Shown here: piece by piece, positions 1 to 10,592 of the stretch | Numbering within the stretch: position 1 is the stretch's first letter | Layout of the letters: each line of letters begins with the position of its first letter | Source: Lucifuga dentata | Lineage: Eukaryota > Chordata > Actinopteri > Ophidiiformes > Bythitidae | Reading direction: 5' to 3' | DNA length: 64,000 bases | Assembly: GCA_014773175.1 (NCBI GenBank) | Contig: VXCM01000981.1 | Location: 122,782 to 186,781, forward strand | Position numbers and translations under genes: made by a program | The notes under the pieces: generated by a model | Databases searched by the model: none | The model's input: the letters and a program-made list of their open reading frames with translations, nothing else | Told to the model about the DNA's origin: nothing

Positions 1-271
1 GGTGGTGGTGGTGGTGGGGGGGTTGCATCTGCTCTCAGTCCCAATCAGCGGCCTCAAAGGTACTGTCCCCTAACAATGGGCCCCATCAGTGCAGCGAGCG
101 GAGTCACAGGCATAAGTGCACCCAATAAGTGTGCAATTTCTGCCCATATGACCATCCTGACACAATTGGTCTAATTTTCCTTCTTTGAAATGACTGATAA
201 AAGACTTAGGTAATTGCTACGGCACAGAATTTCTTCCATGATCAGGAAGGAGGGAGGAGTGGAGTGGAAGC
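1..271. other. Gene-free start with GGT repeat
   Basis: The window opens inside a GGT trinucleotide repeat that runs into a G tract (about 1-22). The rest is unique sequence with no frame, splice signal or repeat that I recognise. Confidence 0.7.
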
Positions 272-286
272 GAGAGAGAGAGAGAN

Positions 287-328
<42 letters not shown>
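272..328. repeat. (GA)n microsatellite with N at 286
   Basis: Nearly pure GA dinucleotide repeat interrupted only by one N at 286. The N probably marks an unmerged contig join inside the repeat, so the true repeat length is unknown. Confidence 0.95.
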
Positions 329-331
<3 letters not shown>

Positions 332-896
332 AGGGATGTGTGTGTTTGTGGTTGTGTGAGAGTATGGGTGAGAAATAACACAGCCCCAGGGCCTAAGCGA
401 TGGAGACTAGAGTGTCAGTTTGTGAAAAATCCCAAATTAATACTTGTCGTTTCCTCCTTTCCCCCCTCTGTCTGAGTGTCCGTCCTCTGCTTCCACCAGG
501 GATCTTATTAAGTGGCGGTAATTTGTTCTGACAGTGTATTGGAAATCACTCAATCAGGCAATTTCTTGGAAAAGATATTCAAAACATGGTAGTGTTGAGT
601 TTAGGTGGCAGCTAATTCTAATACTCCATCTTCATCTCTCTCTTTCTCTTGCACAGTCCAGTGATTAGCATCGTGACTAAACCCAAATATTGTCTTCTTC
701 ATTCAGAAACACCTGTTTCCTACATCTTCTTGAAACCCTGAATCAGTGCTTGTGTGTGTATAAGCAAGAATGTGCACATATGTGTGTGTTTGCACGATGT
801 TTGGCTCTGATAGCTTAGCTTTGGCCTGTGTCACTCCTCACTATGACCTTGTCCTTTGTAATCAAGCCTTTTTTTTAATCTGATTCCACACATGGA

Positions 897-930
<34 letters not shown>

Positions 931-1283
931 TTGTACTCAACACTCATTCTACTGGAACAACATGTATGCTACACTGTATCCTTACTTCAGTGGAGTTGAG
1001 TTACTGGGGCTGATAGAGAGGTAAGGGAAAGGGCTGAAAGAAAGGTAGTTTAGTCGCTTCACTAACTAACCCAGCAGCACTCATAATCAGCCTCTTAAAA
1101 CTGTGTGTGCACACGTGTGTACCTGTGTATATGTGTGTGTGTGACATGGTGTGACAGACTCCTGAGGTGCTGATTCTAAGCACAGTCACTGCTGGTGCCT
1201 GGGTAATGCTGGCTAATAGCTTAATCAATACTTATTATGGCAGTATTGGTTCACTGAAGTGAGAACAGAACCTCACCACACAT
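329..1283. other. Gene-free stretch with TG repeat
   Basis: TG-rich sequence at about 330-365 and a (TG)n microsatellite of about 31 bp at 899-929 are the only structure seen. Smaller TG runs lie around 1100-1145. Open frames here are short and biased by the TG repeats. No gene is supported. Confidence 0.7.
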
Positions 1284-1359
1284 GGAGGAGGAGGAGGAGG
1301 AGGAGGAGGAGAAGAAGAAGAAGAAGAAGAAGAAGAAGAAGAAGAAGAAGAAGAAGAAG

Positions 1360-1396
<37 letters not shown>
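1284..1396. repeat. Compound trinucleotide repeat (GGA)n-(AGA)n-(ATC)n
   Basis: Three different trinucleotide arrays sit end to end: GGA/GAG at about 1284-1310, AGA/GAA at about 1311-1360 and ATC at 1361-1396. The order is uninterrupted. Read as protein it would give Glu, then Lys, then His runs, but this is a by-product of the repeat, not evidence for a gene. Confidence 0.95.
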
Positions 1397-3089
1397 TTAT
1401 ACCAATCCAGGTGGACAGCCTAACCTCCCTCATGGGATTTCCTCATTCAGGAATCCAATTTTCCCAATGTGATGGACGCGGATTGGATCCAGTGGAATAG
1501 GGCTAACTCTTTTAGCGCCCCCAATAAAGTGCTAATGGCTTTGTCCCTGGGCTTGGGCTGATTTTCCAACTTTTCCCTCTCAACTGGACTGGTTGTCCGC
1601 AATTAGCATCGCCGAGGCAGTGGGCGGTCAAGAAGATGAAGTGAAAGGGAGAACGAGTGAGAGCAGAGGAGTAAATGGGGAAGCATGAGAAAAAGAGAGA
1701 AGAGGTGATTTAGTTAGAGATGGTAGTGATAGGAGCGATCAGTGAACACTGTGTTGTTACAGCACCTTTGGAAACAGTCAAATGAAATAGAATGGATTGC
1801 ACTTTAGAAAGACAACTACACTGAAAACTCTGGTTAGATTTAGTGTTGGGTTGATGATAATACCCCTATAGCGTAGCAGAATATTAATGCTATTTGTGGG
1901 TTACAAGAGACAGCTGTCAGTTTAACTCTAAATTAATGCACCATAGCATTAAAATAAATTACATTAACAAAATAAGCATAGAGAGACAGACAAGGCAAGT
2001 CTTTAATTCTATCAAATGCTTTATCACATGGAATGTTTACCATCAAGAGCTAATTTCCGACAAGAAACAATTCATGAAATTGAAAAATATATGCGCCAGA
2101 TAATTAAATCCATATGTTTGTGCAGCCTTCATTAAATCAGAATGCTACAAGTATAATAAGCCAAGTTAATGACAGAATATAAATGGGAAAATTGGAAACT
2201 GTAATAGTCTTTAAAAATATCATTATCAAACTAAGCATCTTCTTTTAGAGAAATAACCCTCTAATTTTGTGGAAGCTAATAATTAGAGAATACAGTAAAC
2301 AAGTTAGCACTGTGAATTATGCTTATCTCATTAACCAGTTTGCATTATAGATATGAGAGAAATCAAAAATGTATGCAGTTTAGATGAACATATTAAATAT
2401 TTTGTTACACATTATTAAATATCTCAATTACATATGATGAGCACACAACTACACGTCTTTATTAGTTTATGCGTCGACTATCAAGGGACATTTGCATTTT
2501 GGTGCATCTTAGCTTGACAAGCTGTCCAAACGCAGCGTGGCACCCAGTCTAAACACTTCTGCAACATGCTTACATGTGCCACAATATCCCCTACTGCGCT
2601 GTGCATATTTTGTGTCGACATCTCTACCAAATGGTTTCACTACTCAGGGCCCCTTGACAGCTCACCCTCTCCGAGGTACCATCATCAGATCAGCATGGAG
2701 CGAAATGGTCACGCCATGAAAACTCACAGTGGTGTATGGCAGCAATGTAGAATAAGATCAAGAAGCGTAATATAATGTTCTGCGTTTCAGGTGTGCCAGT
2801 GTAGTATGGCGTGTGGTGTGCAGAAGGGTGTGAATAGTCTCTGATTGCAGAGACACATGCACACACAGATGAAAAACTGGCATACACACATACAGCGCCA
2901 AAACACGCATGCACACCAATCTTGAAAGCTCTCATTCCTGTTCACAGGAACCTTGCAGGGAAAAGAGGAGGTCTCACTGCAGGAAACAGGAGAACTGATT
3001 GACAGATTAATCATTCTGGTACTGTGTGTGTGTATATATATGAGTGTGAATGTGTGAGTGTGTTTCTGGATTTTCAGAAAGGAAGTGTA
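1397..3089. other. AT-rich gene-free stretch
   Basis: Mostly AT-rich unique sequence, strongly so from about 1850 to 2470. Short TG/CA runs appear at 2850-2910 and 3022-3060. No open frame of convincing composition, no splice-bounded frame and no transposon end was recognised. Confidence 0.65.
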
Positions 3090-3092
3090 TGT

Positions 3093-3134
<42 letters not shown>
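3090..3134. repeat. (TG)n microsatellite
   Basis: Alternating TG repeat of about 45 bp, with one imperfect TATG step near its left end. Confidence 0.95.
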
Positions 3135-3138
<4 letters not shown>

Positions 3139-3542
3139 GCTGACCTTGACAACTCCATTCTAAAATAGCAGCCACTTCCAAGAGTCAGTCAGTCAGACAC
3201 AGCTGGCAGCTCAGGGCTACCAGACATGGCAACTAACAGTTAACACCGTGTCTGGTCTACAATTATCCATAGAGAGAGAACACTTACCATTCACTGTGTG
3301 CTTCATAATTGCCCAGCGTAACAATGGAATGCTTTACAACATATTAAAACATCTTGAGGTTTAATTGCCAGCTTAAGTTAATGAATAATTAGTAATATTC
3401 TCATGATGTTAATACCTTAGATAAATATTATTGCCATTTGGCTTATAAGCTCTGCATGGTTAAATCTGCTGCACTCTCTAAAGATTAAGTTAAGTTAATA
3501 GGCATGTTAGTTTTTAATATATTCTTTAATTACTAATGCACA

Positions 3543-3544
<2 letters not shown>
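3135..3544. other. AT-rich unique stretch
   Basis: AT-rich sequence with several TTAATTAA-like segments. No gene, transposon end or microsatellite was seen. Confidence 0.6.

Positions 3545-3581
<37 letters not shown>
3545..3581. repeat. (TC)n microsatellite
   Basis: Pure CT/TC dinucleotide repeat of about 37 bp. Confidence 0.95.
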
Positions 3582-3583
<2 letters not shown>

Positions 3584-3928
3584 CTCGACTTTATGGTAGC
3601 CTAGGTTGACCCTATTCCTACCTCATGACTCCCCAGGGCCTGACCCTGAACTCAGTCACCTCTGACAGCTCCTCAGTATCATCTCTAGCCCCTCAGCCAC
3701 TGATCCCAGAACAGATATTTTCTTATCCTTCTAATGGTTAAGGTTAGGAAGCTGGTCCAGGGTAATCTGACCCTGAATTTGTGGAGGGAGACAAGTTGTT
3801 CCTGAGGCATCTTTGCTGCTCAACAAACAGAGAAAGGCGAGGCGAGCCAGGGGGCAGTATGGGTCTAGCAACCCACCCTATAGCAAGGTTGTAGAGTGTG
3901 TGGTGTTGTGTGTGGGCATGTGTTTTCC
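3582..3928. other. Unique GC-richer stretch
   Basis: A GC-richer block between a CT repeat and a T tract. It contains a CTCF-like core near 3844-3857 but no gene. It could be an old interspersed repeat, but no terminal repeats were found. Confidence 0.5.
3844..3857 (+). promoter_or_regulatory. CTCF-like core (weak)
   Basis: The 14-mer ending in CCAGGGGGCAG matches 11 of 14 positions of the CTCF core CCASYAGRKGGCRS on the plus strand. The mismatches are all in the first three positions. A match of this quality can occur by chance in 64 kb. Confidence 0.2.
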
Positions 3929-3966
3929 TTTTTTTTTTTTTTTTTTTNTTTTTTTTTTTTTTTTTT
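3929..3966. repeat. Poly-T tract with N at 3948
   Basis: Homopolymer T broken by a single N. The assembly stalled inside the homopolymer, so its length is unreliable. Confidence 0.9.
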
Positions 3967-4686
3967 GAGTACTAAATATGTGCTTGCATACTTCTGAGAA
4001 TGTGAACAAAACATGGAAACCCTGGTTATCCTGGCAATTCTTTTTTTTACGTGCATAACTGTGGATGGCGTGCATGAGGCATGCATGGGCATGCATGTGT
4101 GTGTGTCGGGCTTGCAGAGGCGAGGGAGATGTCATGTTCAGTTTGTGTTTGGCTAACCCTGTGGTCTCCACCCCTAATAGTGGGGCCTATGGGGTGTAGA
4201 CACATGCCAATATTCATTGGCAGTTGAATCAAGCCACTTAGATACCATCTGTAAACAGGACTCAGAGGGCCTTGAATTAAACGGAGGTCTGGAAACAGTG
4301 GAGCTCACAGTACAGATTACCAAAGGTTCAACACAGGTTAACAGGCTTTGTTGGTATCAGTTACATAGATACTGACATGGGCTCTGCAGAAACCCTTGCT
4401 TCTCTTATAGTTCCATCTTAAATTGCAATTGTTTGATGTCAGTGTGTAGGAAATGTTTTAATTGAATATATATTGTAAGTGATGTAAAAACACAAGTATC
4501 AAGTTTGAAATCAATCAGTTGCACTTCCATAAAACTGACTTTATTATCAATGATACTGATTCAAAGTCAGATTTCTGATTTGCCTGGTTCCCGAGTATTC
4601 CCAGTCCTGTACTACAACAAAAATTAGATCAATAATTTTTTTGACAATGTATCTATAAATATAAAAATAATAATAATGAACAGATT
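3967..4686. other. Gene-free stretch
   Basis: Unique sequence, becoming AT-rich after 4430. ATGCATG-rich sequence near 4060-4105 has no evident meaning. No gene or element was recognised. Confidence 0.6.
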
Positions 4687-4714
4687 AAAAAAAAAAAAAN
4701 ATAAAAAAAAAAAA
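4687..4714. repeat. Poly-A tract with N at 4700
   Basis: Two A runs joined by a single N, with a T just after it. This is an assembly gap in a homopolymer. Confidence 0.9.
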
Positions 4715-4822
4715 AGCAGACAACTACTGTACTGGAATGTGTCCAAGTTTACAGTTGTCATTTACAGCCAGTGTATTTCAAGAACATACTGTACGTCATT
4801 ATGATATGATCAACGAGTACTC

Positions 4823-4876
<54 letters not shown>
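4823..4876. repeat. (CT)n microsatellite
   Basis: CT dinucleotide repeat of about 54 bp with one TTT interruption. Confidence 0.95.
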
Positions 4877-4881
<5 letters not shown>

Positions 4882-5300
4882 CACTCTGTCTCCCTACTCC
4901 CTTTTGCCACCATGGCGCTCTGCTCACCAACACTGATTCATAATCTATAGCCGTGCCTGGGAGACCAGCAGCTATTGATTTAACGCCTACAGTAATCCGG
5001 CGCTGTATCCGCTGCTTGTTAGAGATGCTGGGGCCCAGGAACTGGGGCTTGCAGAGGTAGCTAGAGATAGAGAGGGACTAAGAGTAGTGGAAAAAATTTT
5101 TTGGAGCCATTCTGTATTAAAAAGTAGAGAAATTTATGTAGTGCCACAGCTGGTATTCTAAATTACATATTCTGCCTAACAGGTTGTCATTATTTTGGAG
5201 GAAAACAACATATTTCTAAAAAGAGGAAAAAATGGGTATATTTGCCCACTATATCTACATTTCTTAAGCTTAGTCAGTGTTTTTTCCATTGACTAGGTAT

Positions 5301-5342
5301 GAACATGTTGAGTGTATAAAAGAACATATTGAGTGCATAAAA
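5301..5342. repeat. 21-bp tandem duplication
   Basis: Two adjacent 21-bp units (5301-5321 and 5322-5342) beginning GAACAT and ending ATAAAA differ at two positions. This is a small local duplication with no visible function. Confidence 0.85.
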
Positions 5343-5663
5343 GAAAAAAATGTTGAAGGGTATCAACAAGGAAACATCGAGAACAATGATCGAGATGATT
5401 CCCATATATCAAGATATTAATACATTATATTATGATAAGGTATATGTCATCTGCACATTTAGATTGTATCTGACAAGCTAATTTGAGAATGTAGTTTTTT
5501 CCTTCTGCATTCATCCAGATACTTCATGAAAAGGATCCTTCTATTGATATCACAGTACAAGTACATTTGAAGTACCTCATCTTAAAACACTTTACATAAA
5601 ATATATGCAACTGAAGAACATGTACAGAACTTTGTTAGAAGTCATTCCATAAGAATATGTTTC

Positions 5664-5693
5664 TTTTTTTTTTTTTTNTTTTTTTTTTTTTTT
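5664..5693. repeat. Poly-T tract with N at 5678
   Basis: Homopolymer T split by one N, an assembly gap. Confidence 0.9.
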
Positions 5694-6679
5694 GATGAAA
5701 TGGTAAGTGTATCTCATTTATGAATCAAGCGCTTCAGTTTCATTGGCCTTCTCTAAATGGCTCACACTGAGAGTCAGCTTTCTTTGTTTCTATTATAATC
5801 ACCCGTGCTTACATGTACAATAGCAGAAACCTACATGAGATTTGAAATGAGTGACAGTTTAGGCAGCTTCAGAATATTCATCCAGTGCGCTAATCATGCA
5901 TGGTGCAAGAATAATAGACAATGTCGCTTTCAGTTCATTAAGCATCCAGGTAAGTGGATATGTAATTTAACTGTTATTATCGAATCTACCTAATTTGGTT
6001 GTGGCCATCCATCATGATAATAGCACCATGCTGTGCACACTTTGTAGCATGACAAGCCTGTATGTAGATGAACAATAGCTTTCCTTTTCATGACGGGTAA
6101 TTGCAGACCATGCATTTTGGACTTCTTTATGAATGTAAAATGATAATGTTCTTCATTTCATGAGCGACAAGAAAGTGTAGCTAAAACAGAAAATTGAGTA
6201 GCAACGTTCAAAGTCTACAGGATATAATACAAACCCTACACTGATAGAACACAAAATTGCACTATAGTATTTGTATGCTGTAGACTGCATAGCCATTGCA
6301 GTATTCTATTTGTGTATACAAAACATTAATATACATAAAATAATTTACTTTGGCATAACGTTAAATAAAGGTGTTCACAGTTAATTCCATATGGCCTCTC
6401 AATCACAATGACAGATGACTTGAAGAGGAATACTTATCTCAATCAGGTACAGGCCATCCGCATGGAGACTGACAAGCACAGTGACCTTCAGTAGCCTGGC
6501 CAAATAATTAGCTGACCTCGGCTAATAAGCACTCACACTGCACACATGCACACACGGACATGCACACGCAAACACACATAGAGAATCCACTGGTTTGTAT
6601 GCACCTCTAATGAAAAGAGGGCTGACACACAGGGCTGATTGCTTTGTTCTGATGAGTTTCTGGCTTAAGTGGAGCACTT

Positions 6680-6745
6680 GATGGATAGATGGATGAATGG
6701 ATGGATAGATGGATGAATGGATGGATAGATGGATGGATAGATGGA
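6680..6745. repeat. GATG/GATA tetranucleotide repeat
   Basis: Interspersed GATG, GATA and AATG tetramers. A 20-bp higher-order unit occurs about twice before decaying into GGATAGAT. Translated on either strand it gives artificial Met-Asp-Trp or Ser-Ile-His repeats, which should not be read as genes. Confidence 0.95.
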
Positions 6746-8217
6746 CAAAGACAGATTGAAAAGGAAAACTCTGGAACAAGTAAATGCTTACTGTTGGGCA
6801 ATCTGCCATCAGACAGAAGGAGAAATAGAGGCCATCCGCTTATTTCATTTAATGAAAAGTATATAACCTGTAAAGATACAAGTCACAGTAAATTTATAAG
6901 ACTTGCACAGTTTATTGCATTGATACATTAAACAGCGTAGACAAAATCATGTTTCTTTGTATCTGACCATGGTGGGTCTCAAGTCCAATTACAGCTGCCT
7001 GGTAAAGAGTGACCATGTACTTTATGCACAGTCACATCACCATGACCAGTACACTCCTCTCTGCCATTCGCCTCTGGTTACAACAGGAGGAAGAAGGTTA
7101 ACTTCACCTTCCAGGGTAAATAGAAAAATGAACTGCATTCACTGCTGGGATGGGGCTATAAACAGTACTTATGAACTCAGCTCTACAGCTTGCTTATACA
7201 AGGAAAGTTCAGATTTGTTGCATTAGGAATAAATTTGCATACAATGAAAAAAAATTCTCTTAGACTGTTTAGTTTGTGGGGTACAGATTTGTGAACTGAG
7301 CTGATTCTAGACTGATGTCTTAAGTCATACTGACATCTTTTGTTTGAGTCCACTGACAGAGTCTGAGAGTATCAAGGATGTAATTTACATTGGAGTAACT
7401 GATACTACAGCTAAAGTAAGGGTGCTCTTCCCAAAGGGATAATGCAACCACATCACAGTGAAAAATAGTCAGCGGAGTGTAAAACATGTCAAAGATTTGA
7501 AGAATAAGTGTCTTCACTTACTCCAGTCCATTTGTAGTTCTTTAGCTTGACAGTTTTTAGAACAACAGTAATATATTCTGGCACCAGGTCTGAAGACAAT
7601 TATGTGAAATTGCTGCTTTCAAATCTAGATTTGCCTGTCTCCACCATTTCATCTCAATCCAATCCAATCTGGAGCCATTTGAGCAAATAAAATGATATTT
7701 ACCTCATCTTCTGTTACAAGGTTTCAAAATTACAGGCTTCGGGAAAAATCAATACAAAATGCCAGCTTAGCAGCAGATGTATGCTCTGTTAGAATGCTAA
7801 CTTTTTCTCCTCGTATATCCCCCCATTCCCCCCTCACAGAGACAAAGGGAGGAGAGTTGGAGCTGGGAAAGAAGCTCTCAACAACAACTAGGGGGGATAT
7901 TGTGGTGGATGTTTATGAACTACTTGTGCTTGCAGACCGAATGCACGATTGTCTTGTCCAAGACGCTAACCTTTAGCATCTTGCTGCGCTTCGGCGCATC
8001 CTACAAAGTTCACTGTGAGGAGGGAGTCTTGACCCTGCAGATGATTTGGAGAACTGAAATACCACTTTCATTTATTATTTATCCAGGCTGGCCGAGGGGA
8101 AGGCTGGCTGTGGCGCTGTCATACCTGACTGGCTAATGTAAGAAGTGGCCATCTTGCAGCAACCCAAGGGAATCAAAGCCCATTACTAGTTGGAGAGATG
8201 GCCTAATGTCCACTGTG

Positions 8218-8218
<1 letters not shown>
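6746..8218. other. Gene-free stretch
   Basis: Unique sequence of mixed composition without microsatellites over 20 bp. The longest open frames here (89-94 codons near 6957-7226 and 7692-7976) have no recognisable domain and no good splice context. Confidence 0.6.

Positions 8219-8262
<44 letters not shown>
8219..8262. repeat. (AC)n microsatellite
   Basis: Pure AC repeat of 44 bp. Confidence 0.97.
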
Positions 8263-8263
<1 letters not shown>

Positions 8264-9879
8264 AGATCAAAACATTAGGATGAGAGTGAGATGTACTTAC
8301 ACATAAACACACACACAATGCAAGTAAGCCGCTGTGTAGTGGTCAGAGATGAATGGTGAACATTGTAAAGTCTGAGTCCTGGAGAAAAGATAATATTTCT
8401 TACGATTACTGGGAATGTGACATTCATATCAGCAATCAGCAAAACAAAATCACAAAAAAAAAAAAAAAAAAAAATTGTAGGTCTTCTAAAGCCAAGAGCT
8501 TATTCAGACTTGCTCACTTTTAGACAAAAGGTAAACAAAATAGATGATGTTTGTATATGAAACAAATCTGCACTTTTACATGGTCAAAGAATAGTGATTG
8601 TGCTTTATGATGTGTTAAGCATTTCCTTATCAACACCATTTTTTAATTAGAAATGACTCCTTTTACACACTTAAGTAGGTGTATAGGTACAGTAGCCTCT
8701 ATCTCCTCTATGTACTGCATGTGTGTGTGTCTGTGTTTGTGTGTATGAGTGTCAAGATGGAGGGTTAATGACCCTTTGGATGTGCAGCCGAGGTATAGCT
8801 AATGAAGCGTGTGTGTATGAAGCACAGGCCTCTGCCTTTTAATGGGCGATTCCTATCAATACCATAGATCAAATTAATATTTCAAAGTTAATGTTTTTGT
8901 TGAAGAATTTGCAAAACAAACATTAGATGAGGCTTCACAGTCGCTTGTGCAGGAAAATGCAATTTTCTCAGACTTAGCTGCTCATCTTTTTAATTACAGA
9001 CTTAATAGCTTTATAGATTTTTGAAAGATGAATTCTTATTGGCATTTTTATAATTACTAGTCTTTATTGCTTTTTATGAAAATAATTGTCAAGGCTCATT
9101 TACCCCCACAAACCCTTAGGCCAAGCATATGTGTTTCTATGATGAGGGCAAATAACCTCCAAAATATTGGGCCGCATTTTTCATATCTGAAGTCCTCATT
9201 ATGTCAAGAATTTTCATTGTTTAATGTTTTATGTTTTTAAAAACAATAAAGGTGGACTCCCCAAATTTTAAACATCAAATTAACTTCATTGACCTTCAGG
9301 GGAATTTTTCAGCTTTTTAAAAATAATTGTGCAAAGGCTTTTATAGCTTTAGTGTAAAATGTGCAAAGTCAGATAAACTGACTTCTATGACATCACAAAG
9401 GTTACTTACTGAGAATCTAAAGATCCTCAATCTTTAGATCATACATTCTCAATCCTGATCCTCAGAACCAATAATACTGCATGGATTTAGAACCTAGGCT
9501 TTAGACAGCAAGTGTTGGTGCTATGAAAACAAAAGTATCTCGTAGACCTTTTCAATGAATTGAGTGCACCCAACTTCTAGGAGTGGCTTTATTTTTTTCA
9601 GGAAGTGACCCTTATCATGTCATAGAGGTCATTTTCTCTGATTTTGCACATCTTCCTTTAAAGCCACAGTAGCCTTTATACAGATGTTTTCGCATGCTAC
9701 ATGTTGCTCCCCGAGACCAATAAGCTAAATTTGATGTTTAAAATCTTTAATTTAAGAAAGTAAACATCTCATTTTTCAAAGCAGTTGTCTCGGTACTAAA
9801 AGTATACAGAGAATCACTGTCATATTACAAGACAATGCACTACTGATTGGACAGCATGTTCAAACACACTGTGGTCCCG
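8263..9879. other. AT-rich gene-free stretch with hairpin
   Basis: Contains a poly-A run at 8454-8474, TAATTA-type homeodomain-core sequence between about 8860 and 9070, and a hairpin at 9411-9450. The AT-rich, repeat-poor block at 8840-9100 could be a conserved element. No gene was seen. Confidence 0.55.
9411..9450. repeat. Short inverted repeat (hairpin)
   Basis: ATCTAAAGAT at 9415-9424 is the exact reverse complement of ATCTTTAGAT at 9430-9439, with a 5-nt spacer. The stem can be extended by GAGA (9411-9414) pairing with TCTC (9447-9450) across a 7-nt one-sided bulge. It is too short for a microRNA precursor. Confidence 0.8.
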
Positions 9880-10463
9880 AGAGGCAACTTAAAAACAGAA
9901 CAGTGTGCACCGGTCAGGGTGAAGCCGAGTTTGGCCAAAATATCTCCATATGTCAACATACAATCAAATGCACTGCTGAAATAACTGAACCTCTTCAGCA
10001 TTAACACATGTACAGAGCCAACGCGAGCCAAGGCTGCTTCAGAACTCTGACCGTAGAGAAAATGTATTTCGACATTTCAGCAAAAGCATATTTAAGTGCC
10101 GGCCAAGGTTTTCTCATGTAGTCTGCAAAGGCCTTCGAGTGCAGCAGCCTTAGACAAACAGTGGCTCTGTGCCATACCCGGCTAATAGGTTTGACAATGA
10201 ATTTGGGCAGGCAGGAGAAATTCAACCATGTGAATTTGGGGAGAGAAAAGCAGGCAAATTATCTTTTGTGAAATTTATACCCACCAATGAAAGCGACTCT
10301 TCCAATCACTATTTAATTTAAGCTGAGATCCTGTCTAGAGGGAAGAGTGTGCATTTGGCTAGCCTCATCACCACTAAAAGGGAAATATGCATTGATTTAG
10401 CCTTGAACTCCCTGCTGAACTTGGCTGGCCCGCTTCACTGTGGTTTCCCAGTACATTCCCAAT
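9880..10463. promoter_or_regulatory. Candidate conserved non-coding block
   Basis: A stretch of higher complexity and balanced base composition, free of microsatellites, standing out from AT-rich flanks. No frame of convincing composition runs through it. The regulatory reading is an inference from texture only; alignment to other fish genomes is needed to show conservation. Confidence 0.22.
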
Positions 10464-10592
10464 CCCTCCTCCGTCGTCCGGGACCAAGCCTGGATGCAGA
10501 CAATAACCGGAAAGAGTATTTAGAACANCCCTCCTCCGTCGTCCGGGACCAAGCCTGGATGCAGACAATAACCGGAAAGAGTATTTAGAACA
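10464..10592. other. 64-bp exact duplication around N (assembly junction)
   Basis: The 64 bp at 10464-10527 are repeated exactly at 10529-10592, separated only by N at 10528. An exact copy with a lone N between is best explained by two overlapping contig ends that were abutted rather than merged. The real locus probably has one copy. Confidence 0.92.

Larger units (their letters stand above)
4877..6679. other. AT-rich gene-free stretch
   Basis: Long AT-rich stretch. Contents are a 21-bp tandem duplication at 5301-5342, a poly-T tract with an N at 5664-5693, and CA-rich sequence at 6535-6580. No coding frame, RNA gene or transposon end was supported. Confidence 0.65.

Noticed and set aside
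1282..1500. 72-codon frame with Glu, Lys and His runs
   Set aside because: It is the translation of the compound trinucleotide repeat; the tail after the repeat has no protein-like feature.
6522..6931. Frames on both strands with Met-Asp-Trp or Ser-Ile-His-Pro repeats
   Set aside because: They are readings of the GATG/GATA tetranucleotide repeat and end soon after it.
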